Source: Planctomycetota bacterium (GTDB lineage Bacteria; Planctomycetota; Phycisphaerae; UBA1845). From it: a DNA stretch of 64,000 nt. Shown one piece after another: positions 35,832 through 45,439 of this stretch (position 1 is the first letter of the stretch; each line of letters begins with the position of its first letter). Both the position numbers and the translations under genes were made by a program. The stretch is from positions 1-64,000 of the forward strand of contig JAKQDH010000124.1 of NCBI GenBank assembly GCA_029558835.1, in the 5' to 3' direction. The notes under the pieces are model-generated. The model saw nothing but the letters and a program-made list of their open reading frames with translations, had not been told where the DNA came from and ran no database searches.

Positions 35832-37022
35832 ATGAAATACGCCGTGATTCTACCGGATGGGGCGGCCGACGAGCCGCTGCCGCAACTCGAGGGACGAACA
35901 CCGCTCGAAGCCGCGCAGGTGCCCAACATGGATTGGGTGGCGCTGCACGGGCGACTGGGTCGGGCCGTCACCGTGCCGGACGGCTTCATCCCCGGCACTG
36001 ACGTGGCCACGCTCACCCTGTTCGGCTACGACCCGGCCAAGTACTACTCCGGTCGGGCACCGCTCGAAGCGGCCGCCCGCGGTCTGTCCGCCCGGGCCGA
36101 CGAGCTCATCTTCCGCTGCAACTTCGTCACGATCCTCGACGGGCGGATGAAGGACTTCACGGCCGGCCACATCGCCCAGAGCGAGGTCGACCAGCTCATC
36201 CCCAGCCTCAACGAGACGTTCGCGGGCGAGCCGCTGCGCTTCCACGCCGGGGTGTCGTATCGCAACCTGTTGATCCTCGGGCAGGCGCAGGATATGCAGG
36301 TCAAATGTGCTCCACCGCACGACATTCCGGATCAGCCAGTAACGCAGCACCGTCCGCAGGGAGCCGGCGCGGAACGGCTCGAAGCCATCATGCAGCGCGC
36401 GGCCGGCATGCTCGCGGATCATCCGGTGAATCAGGCCCGGCGGCGCGCGGGACGGGATCCGGTGACGCACATCTGGCTGTGGGGGCAGGGCAAGCCGACG
36501 CGGCTGGATCCGTTCGCGCAGCGTTTCGGGTGTCGCGGGGTGGTGATTACCGCGGTGGACATCATCCGCGGGCTCGGCGTCTGCATGGGCATGCAACTCA
36601 TCGAGGTGCCCGGCGCGACGGGTTACATCGACACGAACTACGCCGGCAAGCGCGACGCCGCCCTGGCCGCCCTTGATCAATACGACATGGTGGTCGTGCA
36701 CGTTGAGGCGGCCGACGAGGCGGGCCACCTCGGCGACGCGGGCGAGAAGATCAAGGCGTTGGAGCGCATCGACGAGTACATCGTCGGGCCGGTGCTGCAG
36801 AAGCTGCGGCGCGGCGAGCGCTGGCGCATGCTGGTCGCGCCGGATCATCCGACGCCGGTTTCGACGAAGGCCCACTCGGCCGTGCCGCCGCTGTTCGCCT
36901 ACGCCGGCACCGGCGTGGATGCCGTCGAGCAGCTGCCCTTCCACGACGCGGCGGCCCGCCTGAGCAGGCTGTTCATCGACCCGGGGCATCTGTTGATGGG
37001 GCAATTCATCCGGCCCACGTAA
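35832..37022 (+). CDS. apgM: 2,3-bisphosphoglycerate-independent phosphoglycerate mutase, archaeal type
   Basis: A 396-residue glycolytic enzyme interconverting 3- and 2-phosphoglycerate with two metal ions, alkaline-phosphatase fold. MKYAVILPDGAADEP at the start, PGTDVATLTLFGYDP (the catalytic Ser/Thr region, here with Thr-Asp), VVVHVEAADEAGHLGDAG and VAPDHPTPVSTKAHS (metal ligands) are all typical of the ApgM branch. Length matches the family (about 400). The start at 35832 was chosen on the family N-terminus. Confidence 0.94.
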   Translation: MKYAVILPDGAADEPLPQLEGRTPLEAAQVPNMDWVALHGRLGRAVTVPDGFIPGTDVATLTLFGYDPAKYYSGRAPLEAAARGLSARADELIFRCNFVTILDGRMKDFTAGHIAQSEVDQLIPSLNETFAGEPLRFHAGVSYRNLLILGQAQDMQVKCAPPHDIPDQPVTQHRPQGAGAERLEAIMQRAAGMLADHPVNQARRRAGRDPVTHIWLWGQGKPTRLDPFAQRFGCRGVVITAVDIIRGLGVCMGMQLIEVPGATGYIDTNYAGKRDAALAALDQYDMVVVHVEAADEAGHLGDAGEKIKALERIDEYIVGPVLQKLRRGERWRMLVAPDHPTPVSTKAHSAVPPLFAYAGTGVDAVEQLPFHDAAARLSRLFIDPGHLLMGQFIRPT

Positions 37023-37159
37023 GCCGGGCGCGGGCGGCCACGAGGCGCGCCCTCACACTCCCGCAGCACGAGTGGCGGGGCAGCGCCACGCTTGACCATG
37101 CCACGCGGTTGCGGCGCCGGGCTGCGCGCAGCAGCAAAGCCCGCGGCTCGAAGTATTGT

Positions 37160-39151
37160 TCAGCGGCCGCCGGGCAGGCGGGCCAGCTCACGCCTGGCGC
37201 GGTCACGGGTTTCGGCGTAAGCGGCGGCCTTGGTGAGCATGGTGCGGGCTTCGGCGAATTCGCCTTTCTCGCGCAGCGCGAGGCCGAGGGCGAGGTACGG
37301 TTTGGGCGAGAACATCTTCGGCCCGCGACTCTCGATGTACTGAATGGCGTTCCGATACGCCGCAATGGCATCATCACGCCGTTTGAGGTCATTGTAGTAC
37401 ATGTTGCCGAGATTGAGGTAGGCACTGTGCTTGTAGGCCATGTGCTGCGCGGCCTTGAGGTATGCGCGCTCGGCTTCCTCGAAGTTCTTCTGCTGTTTGA
37501 GGGCATTGGCCAGCGCGAACCAGGCTTCGCCGTGATGGGGCTGAACTTGCAGGGCCTGACGGTAGCTGGCGATGGCGTCCGCCGTGCGTCCCTCTCGGTT
37601 GAGCAGAATGCCATAGTTGAGATGGGCGCCGGCACTGGGCCGGGGCAGAGACAGCACGTGGGCCCAGAGCGTCCTCGAATCATGCCAGACCTTTGTCTGG
37701 TGCCAGGTGGTCAGCGCGAGCGTTACAAGAACAAGGGCCGGGATGAACAACGCGACTGCCGCTCCCGCCCGCAGGGGCCCCGGCGAGGGGCGAGCGGGCA
37801 CCGCGTCCCCGTTCGCCGTGTCCTCTCCACCAGGGGAGAGAGGGGCCCCGTGAGACCCGTCGTCAGTGCGGGCGGACACGAGGGGGCGCTTGCGTGCCGC
37901 CCGGTGCCAGAGGTGCAGCAGGCCGCCGGCGGCGACGATCGGCCAACCCATGCAGCTTACGTATGAGTACCGTTCGGCCACAAACTGGGGGCCGCTTTGC
38001 GCGAAGCCGAGCACGGGCGCGACGGTCACCACATAGACGACGGCCGCCGCCGCCAGGGCGGGAACACGGCGGTGATAACGCACGAGCAGGACGGCAGCCG
38101 CCGGCACCGCGACATATGTAAGTACATAGACCGCGCGCAGCGGGTCGAGCTGATAGGGCAGGTCGTACGCAGGCCCCAGGTGCGTCGGCCAGAGGGTCTT
38201 GCCGATGTAGAATGCCAAGCCGAAGCAAGCCTGCACGATTCGGTCCAGCAGGCCCCATTCAGCCAGACTGCGCATGGTGTCCACAGCCGACCGCTGGGCG
38301 ATGCCTGCCATCACCGCAGCCGCAACGCCGAGCACCACTAACGGTATCTTCTGGGCCCAGAGCGTGCGGTACGCCGGGGCGAACCAGTCTCGCAGTCGCG
38401 CGGGCAGGCGGCGCAGCGGATACACATCCAGCACCACAGTAATCACCACGAAGGACATGCCCCACGCCTTGCACAGCAGCGACAACAGCAGCAGCGTGCA
38501 GCAGAGGACCAACGCGGGACGTGAGCGCAGGGCCGCCGCCCCCGGCCGCACGGCGCGCAAATACAGGAGCAGGGCGAGCAGCAGGAACAGGGTGCTGAGG
38601 ACATCGCGCCGCTCGGACGCCCAGGCGACGGATTCCACCCGCAGCGGGTGGACGGCGAAGAGCAGAGCGGCTGCGGCAGCAGCCAGGCGCGAGGCGACAG
38701 GCATCTGAGCGGTCTCGTCGGGCCGCGCGGCCCGCAGCAGGCGCAACGCGACAAAGTACAGCAGCACGCCATTGAGGGCATGCAGGATCAGGTTATTGCG
38801 GTGGTAGCTCGAGGGCTGCGGGCCCGAGAGGTAGTGGTCGACCGCGGCCGACAGCCAGGTAAGGGGTTGATAATGCCCCATGAAAGTCGTCGTGAACATC
38901 CAGCGCAGGTGAGTGCTATCCAGGCCCTGGTACGCAGTGTTGCTGACGAAGAGGCGATCATCGTCGAGGTTGACAAAGTCCGCATGCAGCGCGGGGTAGA
39001 ACGCTGCGAAGCTCGCGAGTCCGACCAGCGCCGGCACGAGGAGTCGCAGCCAACGCGCAGGCCACCCAGGCACCGAGGCCGATCGATTCAGGGTCCGCGT
39101 CTGGCGCGACGGTCCGTCGGCACGCGCGGCTTGACAATTCGAGCGAGTCAT
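37160..39151 (-). CDS. TPR membrane protein (GT-C/TMTC-like)
   Basis: 663 residues from ATG 39151 (AGGGGCG upstream). The N-terminal two-thirds contain about ten membrane segments. An early luminal loop YPALHADFVNLDDDRLFV has the acidic motif expected of GT-C glycosyltransferases, and VHPLRVESVAWASERRDVL follows; the pattern is that of TMTC-like proteins, common in planctomycetes. The C-terminal 200 residues are TPR repeats (LNYGILLNREGRTADAIASYRQAL, AWFALANALKQQKNFEEAERAYLKA, and others). The role is unknown; O-glycosylation of exported proteins is a guess. Confidence 0.88.
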   Translation of the reverse strand: MTRSNCQAARADGPSRQTRTLNRSASVPGWPARWLRLLVPALVGLASFAAFYPALHADFVNLDDDRLFVSNTAYQGLDSTHLRWMFTTTFMGHYQPLTWLSAAVDHYLSGPQPSSYHRNNLILHALNGVLLYFVALRLLRAARPDETAQMPVASRLAAAAAALLFAVHPLRVESVAWASERRDVLSTLFLLLALLLYLRAVRPGAAALRSRPALVLCCTLLLLSLLCKAWGMSFVVITVVLDVYPLRRLPARLRDWFAPAYRTLWAQKIPLVVLGVAAAVMAGIAQRSAVDTMRSLAEWGLLDRIVQACFGLAFYIGKTLWPTHLGPAYDLPYQLDPLRAVYVLTYVAVPAAAVLLVRYHRRVPALAAAAVVYVVTVAPVLGFAQSGPQFVAERYSYVSCMGWPIVAAGGLLHLWHRAARKRPLVSARTDDGSHGAPLSPGGEDTANGDAVPARPSPGPLRAGAAVALFIPALVLVTLALTTWHQTKVWHDSRTLWAHVLSLPRPSAGAHLNYGILLNREGRTADAIASYRQALQVQPHHGEAWFALANALKQQKNFEEAERAYLKAAQHMAYKHSAYLNLGNMYYNDLKRRDDAIAAYRNAIQYIESRGPKMFSPKPYLALGLALREKGEFAEARTMLTKAAAYAETRDRARRELARLPGGR

Positions 39152-39293
39152 AGGCGGCGCCCCTGTCCTTCTTACCGTGCCACTTGGCCTGTCACCAGGA
39201 GAGTGAGCATTCTCCGCCGCCCGCCGGGCCAACGGATTTCACCTCGGGAGAACCCCCGTCGCGCGTTCCGAACCTTGTCCTCGAGGGGCGTGG

Positions 39294-40055
39294 TCATCCA
39301 AAGAGCTTGTCGAAAGCCTTGGGATCCATCTTGTGGATGCCGTCCGCGAACTCGTTCACGTAGAACATGTCCGGAGAGAAGCGCTGCGCACGGACGCGGA
39401 TCTCAAAGTTGGGGTGCTCCTTATCAGGATTGAACCGCGCGAGCCCGATGCCGAACAGCATGCACAGTGCCTCAAGACGGTTGTAGTCGTCCAAAGAGAC
39501 GGCGTTGGGTACCACCACGTACGACTTGCTGGCAAAAAGTCGATACGCGGCGGCCTGCCCGAACGCCACGACCGGTTGCTGAGGGTCTATCTTGAGCTCG
39601 GCCGCGACAATCTCGGGGGCGAACTTGATCCGGTCGGAGGCGAGGGGCTTGTAGACGCCGACCACATCCGGCGTACCCCACTTCTTGCCAAGAGCCGCGC
39701 CGCCCAGCGGCAGCGCGACAGTCACCTCATCGAGCTCATTCATAAGCCAGTTGGCAAACGGCTCGTAGAAATCCTGCTCGCAGACTTTCGCAGAGGGGGC
39801 AACAGACGCCGTGGTGGTATCGGGCACGAAGGCGCGTGCGCCCGCGGGCATGAAAAGACCCCGACTGGGCTTGGCGATGTCCTGGGGGAAGCGCGCGGCC
39901 AAGTCGAACACAGCGCCGTAGACGGTGTTGATTGGTGTTTCGGGGTTGGCGTCGACGATGCTCTTGGCAAGGTCATTATAGCGAATACCATTTGGGTGGT
40001 CGCCTACGATCTGCCGTCCCAGATCGCGAATCTCCTTCACAGACAACTTGGCCAT
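39294..40055 (-). CDS. Winged-helix protein with PD-(D/E)XK-like C-terminus
   Basis: 253 residues. Residues 1-70 form a HARE/wHTH-like domain (ELAR-type layout: GIRYNDLAKSIVDANPETPINTVYGAVFDLAARFP). The rest resembles a restriction-endonuclease fold: E93-D-FYEPFANWL helix, WGTPDVVGVY with the catalytic Asp, then EIVAAELKID giving E-x-K. A family including H. pylori HrgA has this look. It may be a solitary nuclease or a DNA-binding protein of defence origin. Codons look less GC-biased than neighbours, hinting at transfer. It stands alone. Confidence 0.75.
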   Translation of the reverse strand: MAKLSVKEIRDLGRQIVGDHPNGIRYNDLAKSIVDANPETPINTVYGAVFDLAARFPQDIAKPSRGLFMPAGARAFVPDTTTASVAPSAKVCEQDFYEPFANWLMNELDEVTVALPLGGAALGKKWGTPDVVGVYKPLASDRIKFAPEIVAAELKIDPQQPVVAFGQAAAYRLFASKSYVVVPNAVSLDDYNRLEALCMLFGIGLARFNPDKEHPNFEIRVRAQRFSPDMFYVNEFADGIHKMDPKAFDKLFG

Positions 40056-40197
40056 CGCACTGCCTCCCTTGCCCCCGACCGGCAGCTACAAGCAACGTCA
40101 TCCTACCTCGCAGTACCCAGCAGGCAAGGCGGCAGGATGGTCGAAGCGAGCGCGCCGGTGCTCCGTCCCCGCCCCTGCCCGGCGCACGCGGACAGCC

Positions 40198-40230
40198 GGC
40201 ATGGCGGCGCTGCGCTTGGCCATGCCACCC
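40198..40230. repeat. R1 repeat, half copy d
   Basis: Only one end of R1 is present: GGCATGGCGGCGCTGCGC followed by TTGGCCATGCCACCC. It lies just downstream of the PLP enzyme at 40269, which also has an R1 copy at its 5' side. Confidence 0.6.
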
Positions 40231-40268
40231 GATACGCCGGTCCGTTGCGCAGACCGCACCCGCTTGCT

Positions 40269-41714
40269 TCACGACACCGCGACGGCCACGCCGGTCTTGA
40301 CCTTGCGCAGCGCCTGGTCCAGATCGGCGATGATGTCGTCCGGGTGCTCGCCGCCCACGCAGAGACGGACGAGGTTGCCGGGGATGTTGGCGAGCTTGCG
40401 CCCGGCTTCGCCCTGCTGCTGGTGGGTTGAGATCGCCGGAATCGTGGCGACGCTCTTGATGCGGCCCAGGTCGGTCGCCCGCCAGACGCGCTGCAGGCCG
40501 TCGAAGAACTTCCGCGTCCGCTCGGCCCCGCCGCGGACGCAGAACGACATCAGGTGCCCGTAGCGATTGACCGGCCGGCCGTACTGCTCGTCGTACTCCG
40601 CGTCCACCAGCCAGAGGTACTTGCTGGCAAGCTCATGGAGCGGATGCTCCGGCAGGCCCAGGTACTGCACGCTCTCCACCTGCGGATGCGTGGAGAGGAA
40701 CTGGGCGACCTTCATCGTGTTGCGGCTCATCAGGTCCATCTTCGAGCGCAGCGTGCGCATGTCGTTGAGGGTCAGGATGGCCTGCATGGGATGCAGGTTC
40801 GGTCCGTAGTCGCGGTTGGGAAGGTACTTAATATACAGCGCGAAGTCCTTCTTGAGAAACTCGTTGTCGATCGAGGTGACGATGCCGCGGCGAGCGATGA
40901 CCGCGCCGCAAACGCCGAAGCCGCTGGTGGTCAGGCTCTTGGTAGCGCTCTGCACCACAATGTCCGCGCCGTGACAGATCGGGCGCAGCAGGGCGGGCGT
41001 GGCCACCGTGGTGTCGCAGATGAGCGGCAGGTTGTGGCTGTGGGCGAGGTCCGCGACGGCCTGCACGTCGAAGAAACCCTGGCCGGGGTTGCTGGGCAGT
41101 TCCCCGTAGAGGAAACGGGTGTTCTTGTCGATGCGTGAAGCCCACTCGTCGATGTTGGTGGGGTCCTGAATCCAGCGGCACTCGATGTCGCGCTCCTCCA
41201 TGAGGCGAACGTTGAACTGCTGGAACGTGCCGCCGTAGCACTGGGCAGTGGCCAGGAAGTTGCGCGGCTCGTGCTTGTGGTGGAAGCGGTGCACGAGGAA
41301 CGGCTGCACCGCGGTCATGATAGCGGCCATGCCGGAGGAGGTCGAGCAGCAGGACGTCTCCGCGTCCGACCCGTAAGCCTCCAGCAAAGCCAGCGCCCAC
41401 TCGTAGTAGTACGTGGAAGGGTTGGCGATGCGCGAGTAACACCAGGTGGGGATCAGATAGGCGAGGGCGGCCGCCATCTCGTCGGAGTCGCGGTAGGCCT
41501 GGGAACTGCTGAGGAACATAGGTTCGATGATGGCGCCCTGGTAGTCATCCAGGGACTCCTGCACCGAGTAGAGCCCGTGGACGGCGATGGTGTCGAACTT
41601 CCACTTCTTGACGACCTCGCGGACGTAGCGGTCGCGCCGGGCGAGGTACTCGTTGTTCTGGTCGATGTAGCGTTGCATCCCCGGAGTGATATGGACTTCG
41701 TCACCGCCGTACAT
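40269..41714 (-). CDS. Cys/Met-metabolism PLP enzyme (gamma-synthase/sulfhydrylase-like)
   Basis: A 481-residue PLP enzyme of the cystathionine gamma-synthase / O-acetylhomoserine sulfhydrylase family. SSGMAAIMTAVQPFL (cofactor phosphate region), DTTVATPALLRPICHGAD and the PLP lysine in VVQSATKSLTTSGFG are present. It is longer than the usual 390-430 residues, with an N-terminal extension of about 60. Direct sulfhydrylation to homocysteine is likely but not proven by sequence. GAGGAGACG precedes ATG 41714; upstream in-frame residues are R1 repeat DNA. A divergently transcribed threonine synthase next door uses the same homoserine branch. Confidence 0.88.
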   Translation of the reverse strand: MYGGDEVHITPGMQRYIDQNNEYLARRDRYVREVVKKWKFDTIAVHGLYSVQESLDDYQGAIIEPMFLSSSQAYRDSDEMAAALAYLIPTWCYSRIANPSTYYYEWALALLEAYGSDAETSCCSTSSGMAAIMTAVQPFLVHRFHHKHEPRNFLATAQCYGGTFQQFNVRLMEERDIECRWIQDPTNIDEWASRIDKNTRFLYGELPSNPGQGFFDVQAVADLAHSHNLPLICDTTVATPALLRPICHGADIVVQSATKSLTTSGFGVCGAVIARRGIVTSIDNEFLKKDFALYIKYLPNRDYGPNLHPMQAILTLNDMRTLRSKMDLMSRNTMKVAQFLSTHPQVESVQYLGLPEHPLHELASKYLWLVDAEYDEQYGRPVNRYGHLMSFCVRGGAERTRKFFDGLQRVWRATDLGRIKSVATIPAISTHQQQGEAGRKLANIPGNLVRLCVGGEHPDDIIADLDQALRKVKTGVAVAVS

Positions 41715-41824
41715 GATCGTCTCCTCATCAAACCAGGTCCGGTTGCGGCGGACCTTTGCCAGCCTGCCCGCGGGCCGCCGCCGAAGCGGAACAGCCGCAG
41801 TCACCCGGGCGCTTCGCGTTCCGG

Positions 41825-41912
41825 GCGGCATGCCGAGGCTCGCCCCAGGCGAGCGCCGGCATGCCATGCTCCCGGAGCAGCATGGCGGCGCTGCGCTTGG
41901 CCATGCCACCCC
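41825..41912. repeat. R1 palindromic repeat, copy e
   Basis: From GCGGCATGCCGAGGCTCGCC to TTGGCCATGCCACCC, with an inner GCTCGCC-CCAG-GCGAGC hairpin. It lies between the divergent PLP enzyme and thrC genes. The remaining DNA to 42165 is GC-rich with no promoter I can single out. Confidence 0.75.
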
Positions 41913-42165
41913 TGCGGAACGTCATTTTACCGACAGACGGCAGGCGTTACCAGCATCCGGCGTGCCAGTCAACGTGCCGGCGGCAGCGCGGGCTCGCCCC
42001 GGTGGCGCCGGCCACGAGAAGCCGACGCGACACGTGCCACGGGGCGGATGCCGCAGACCCGGCCGCGACCGGCCGCGCTTGCCGCGAGGGCGGAACTTCC
42101 GTAACCTGCGTTCATGGCGCTCCCGGTCGGGTAGGGCCCGGACCAGCTGCACGGAATCGACAGGT

Positions 42166-43548
42166 ATGACTTCGCCGCGTTTCTACAGCACGAACCACGA
42201 AACCGACCCGGTGGACTTGGCGCACGCGCTGCTGCAAGGCCAGGCCGGCGACCGGGGGCTGTTCATGCCGGACCGCTTCCCGCCGCTCGGGCCGAGGGAG
42301 CCGGCTCAGTGGGCCGAGTGGTCTTATGCCCGGATCGCGGCGGCCGTGCTGAGCCGGTTCACGGAAGGCATGCTCACGCCGGAACGGTTGGCGGCCCTGT
42401 GTGAGGACGCCTACGACTACGAGGTGCCGCTGGAGCAGGTGAGCGGGCGTCAGTACCTCATGCGTCTGGACCAGGGGCCGACCGCGTCGTTCAAGGACTT
42501 CGCCGCCCGGATGATGGCCCGCTGGATGGGGGCGTTGATGCAGGGGCAAGACGGGGAGCTGGTGATCCTGACGGCCACGTCGGGGGACACCGGCAGCGCG
42601 GTGGCGCATGCGTATCATGGGCTGGCGCGGACGCACGTGGTGGTGCTCTTCCCGATCGCGGAGGTGTCCACGCGGCAACGCCAGCAGATGACCACGATCG
42701 GCGGGAACGTGACGACGATCGGCATCGAGGGCAAGTTCGACGATTGCCAGGCGATGGTGAAGCGGGCGTTCGCAGACCCGGCGCTGGCGGGCATCCGACT
42801 GACCTCGGCGAACTCGATCAACATCGGTCGGCTGCTGCCGCAGTCGGTGTACTACGTGTACGCTTACGCGAAACTCGCCCGCGCGGAGGCAGGGGAGCCG
42901 ATCATCTTCTCGGTGCCGTCGGGCAATTTCGGCGACATGATGGGGGCGGTGTTCGCGTGGCGGATGGGGCTGCCGGTACGGCAGCTGGTGGTGGCCACCA
43001 ACGCCAACGACGAAGTCCCGATCTTCCTGCTGACGGGCAAGTACGAGAAGATCGTGCCGTCGCGGGTGTGCATCTCGAACGCGATGAACGTCGGACACCC
43101 GTCGAACCTGGCGCGGCTGGTGGACGTGTACGGGGGCTGGATGGACGAGACGGGGCGGATGCGCACGCCGCCGGACATGCAGCGCCTGCGGCACGATCTC
43201 TATGCCGTCAGCATCAGTGACGACGAGACGCGGGCGACCATCAAGGACGCGCACACGCGGTTCGGGACGGTGCTGGAGCCGCACGGGGCCGTGGGCTGGG
43301 CGGGCTTGCAGCGTTACCTCGCGGAGCATCCGGAGGACAACGAGACGCTGATGGTGTCCGTGGAGACCGCGCATCCGGCGAAGTTCCCCGAGGAAATCCA
43401 GGCGGCGATCGGCCTCGACCCACCACCGCCGCCGAGCCTGCAAGGGTTGGAGGGCCGACCGGAACACTACCCGGTCATGTCCACGCAGTACGAGCCGTTC
43501 CGCGATTGGCTCAAGAATGACGAATGGCGAAGAGCGAGCAGCGAATGA
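42166..43548 (+). CDS. thrC: Threonine synthase
   Basis: A 460-residue PLP enzyme making threonine from O-phosphohomoserine. The N-terminus RFYSTNHETDPVDLAHALLQG and the PLP lysine in GPTASFKDFAARMM are typical. The phosphate-binding TATSGDTGSA and the SANSINIGRLLPQ block are clear. Length and N-terminus fit the E. coli-like class. The last residues (KNDEWRRASSE) and the stop codon are encoded by a 7-nt repeat array starting at 43515, so the native C-terminus probably ended a little earlier. Confidence 0.95.
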   Translation: MTSPRFYSTNHETDPVDLAHALLQGQAGDRGLFMPDRFPPLGPREPAQWAEWSYARIAAAVLSRFTEGMLTPERLAALCEDAYDYEVPLEQVSGRQYLMRLDQGPTASFKDFAARMMARWMGALMQGQDGELVILTATSGDTGSAVAHAYHGLARTHVVVLFPIAEVSTRQRQQMTTIGGNVTTIGIEGKFDDCQAMVKRAFADPALAGIRLTSANSINIGRLLPQSVYYVYAYAKLARAEAGEPIIFSVPSGNFGDMMGAVFAWRMGLPVRQLVVATNANDEVPIFLLTGKYEKIVPSRVCISNAMNVGHPSNLARLVDVYGGWMDETGRMRTPPDMQRLRHDLYAVSISDDETRATIKDAHTRFGTVLEPHGAVGWAGLQRYLAEHPEDNETLMVSVETAHPAKFPEEIQAAIGLDPPPPPSLQGLEGRPEHYPVMSTQYEPFRDWLKNDEWRRASSE

Positions 43549-43600
43549 GGGAAGCAAGCGGCAAGCGGATTTTCGATTGACGATTGGCGATTGTCGATTG
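43515..43600. repeat. R3 heptamer array at the thrC 3' end
   Basis: Units step by 7 nt: GAATGAC, GAATGGC, GAAGAGC, GAGCAGC, GAATGAG (43515-43549), then GCAAGCG twice (43554-43567), then CGATTGA, CGATTGG, CGATTGT, CGATTG (43574-43600). Three different heptamer types are joined in one array that begins inside thrC and ends just before the hutU promoter. Confidence 0.85.
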
Positions 43601-43601
43601 C

Positions 43602-43631
43602 TTGCTCCACTGCCGGCGGCCCTTCTATAAT
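43602..43631 (+). promoter_or_regulatory. Probable hutU promoter
   Basis: TTGCTC (43602-43607) and a perfect TATAAT (43626-43631) are 18 nt apart. It begins directly after the heptamer array. Transcription would start near 43638, about 92 nt before the hutU ATG. Confidence 0.6.
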
Positions 43632-43729
43632 CGCCCGCCTGGCGGACGCAAGTTCCCTGGCCGTGCTGGTCGTGGGTGGCTCGCGTCGGCGTCTCCGACG
43701 GGCTGCTGTCCGGAGAGGAGTTGCTCACC

Positions 43730-45406
43730 ATGACTACGCCTGCTGCGATTACACCGATGTACGATCCGACGCGCAAGGTCCGTGCCCCGCACGGCACGAC
43801 GCTGTCCTGCAAGGGTTGGCAGCAGGAGGCCGCCTTGCGGCTGCTGATGAACAACCTCGATGCCGAGGTCGGTGAGAACCCGGCCGCGTTGATCGTCTAC
43901 GGCGGTAGCGGACGCGCCGCCCGAAGCTGGCCGGATTTCGATCGCATCGTGGCCGCCCTGCGCCGCCTCGAAAACGACGAGACCCTGCTGGTGCAGTCGG
44001 GCCGGGCGGTCGGCGTGGTCAAGACACACCTCGACGCCCCGCGGGTGCTGATCTCGAACTCCATGCTGGTGCCGAAGTGGGCGACCTGGGAGGAGTTCCG
44101 GCGGCTGGAGGCAGCCGGCCTGACCATGTACGGCCAGATGACGGCCGGGAGCTGGATCTACATCGGGACGCAGGGGATTCTGCAAGGCACGTACGAGACC
44201 TTCGGCGCCTGCGCCCGGAAGCACTTCGGCGGCTCACTGAAGGGTAGGCTGCTGGTAACCGGCGGACTCGGCGGCATGGGCGGTGCTCAGCCGCTCGCCT
44301 GCACCATGAATGAGGGCGCCTGCCTCTGCATCGAGGTGGACAACGCCCGCATCGAACGCCGCCTGCGCACGAAGTACCTGGACCGCTGGACCGCCAGTCT
44401 CGACGAAGCGCTGAACTGGCTGAGCGATGCGCAGAAGAAGGGCACGCCGCTGTCCGTCGGCCTGCTGGGCAACTGTGCCGACGTGCTGCCCGAGCTGGTT
44501 CGCCGCAACGTCACGCCGGACGTGCTCACCGACCAGACCTCGGCCCACGATGCGCTCAACGGGTACGTGCCCAACGGCATGGGCTACGACGCGGCCCTCG
44601 CCTTGCGGCAGAGCGACCCGCAGCGCTACATCAGGGAGTCCATGCGTTCGATGGCCGAGCACGTCCGCGCCATGCTTCAGTTGCAGCAGCGCGGGGCCGT
44701 CACGTTTGACTACGGCAACAACATCCGCGCCCAGGCGCAGCTCGCCGGCGTGCAGAACGCGTTTGATTTCAGCGGCTTCGTCCCGCTGTTCATTCGCCCG
44801 CTCTTCTGCGAGGGGCAGGGGCCGTTTCGCTGGGTGGCGCTGTCGGGTGATCCGCGTGACATCGCCCGCACGGACCGGGCGGTGCTGGAGACGTTCCCGC
44901 ACAACGAGCACCTGTGCCGCTGGATTCGTCTGGCCGGGGAGCGCGTCGCGTTTCAGGGGTTGCCGGCGCGCATCTGCTGGCTCGGCTACGGCGAGCGGGC
45001 AAAGATGGGCCTGGTCTTCAACGATCTGGTGGCGAAGGGCGAGATATCCGCGCCGATTGCCATTGGGCGGGACCATCTCGATTGCGGCTCGGTAGCCTCA
45101 CCCAACCGTGAGACCGAGGGGATGAAGGACGGCTCCGACGCGATTGCGGATTGGCCGATCCTCAACGCTCTGCTCAATACCGCCTGCGGAGCGAGCTGGG
45201 TCTCGGTTCATCACGGCGGCGGCGTGGGCATCGGCTATGCGATTCACGCGGGCCAGGTCATCGTCGCGGACGGCACGCGGGAGGCCGCCCGTCGCCTCGA
45301 ACGCGTCCTGACGGCCGATCCGGCCACGGGCGTCATCCGCCACGTGGACGCCGGCTACGAGGAGGCCGTCAGGGTAGCCCGCGAGCGCGGCGTGCAAGTC
45401 CCATAG
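43730..45406 (+). CDS. hutU: Urocanate hydratase
   Basis: A 558-residue NAD-dependent enzyme, second step of histidine breakdown (urocanate to imidazolonepropionate). [19 protein letters not shown] opens the core. The NAD-binding [22 protein letters not shown], and the catalytic cysteine in [16 protein letters not shown] are all present. Length matches the family (about 555). GGAGAGGAG precedes ATG 43730. No hutH, hutI or hutG lies nearby, so the pathway is split here. The TAG stop abuts a heptamer array. Confidence 0.96.
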   Translation: MTTPAAITPMYDPTRKVRAPHGTTLSCKGWQQEAALRLLMNNLDAEVGENPAALIVYGGSGRAARSWPDFDRIVAALRRLENDETLLVQSGRAVGVVKTHLDAPRVLISNSMLVPKWATWEEFRRLEAAGLTMYGQMTAGSWIYIGTQGILQGTYETFGACARKHFGGSLKGRLLVTGGLGGMGGAQPLACTMNEGACLCIEVDNARIERRLRTKYLDRWTASLDEALNWLSDAQKKGTPLSVGLLGNCADVLPELVRRNVTPDVLTDQTSAHDALNGYVPNGMGYDAALALRQSDPQRYIRESMRSMAEHVRAMLQLQQRGAVTFDYGNNIRAQAQLAGVQNAFDFSGFVPLFIRPLFCEGQGPFRWVALSGDPRDIARTDRAVLETFPHNEHLCRWIRLAGERVAFQGLPARICWLGYGERAKMGLVFNDLVAKGEISAPIAIGRDHLDCGSVASPNRETEGMKDGSDAIADWPILNALLNTACGASWVSVHHGGGVGIGYAIHAGQVIVADGTREAARRLERVLTADPATGVIRHVDAGYEEAVRVARERGVQVP

Positions 45407-45424
45407 ATTGTCGATTGTCGATTG
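45406..45424. repeat. R3 heptamer array, CGATTGT type
   Basis: GATTGT, CGATTGT, CGATTG in exact 7-nt register. Its first base is the last base of the hutU stop codon. The same unit occurs at 43574-43600 and inverted at 46117-46130. Confidence 0.75.
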
Positions 45425-45439
45425 CAGCGCGGGTCGGTG

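Noticed and set aside
41715..41909. N-terminal extension of the PLP enzyme upstream of 41714
   Set aside because: The in-frame residues are translated R1 repeat; a good ribosome-binding site supports the ATG at 41714.
42112..43854. Long minus-strand open frame opposite thrC
   Set aside because: Antisense shadow of a well-conserved gene, rich in Arg and His with no motif.
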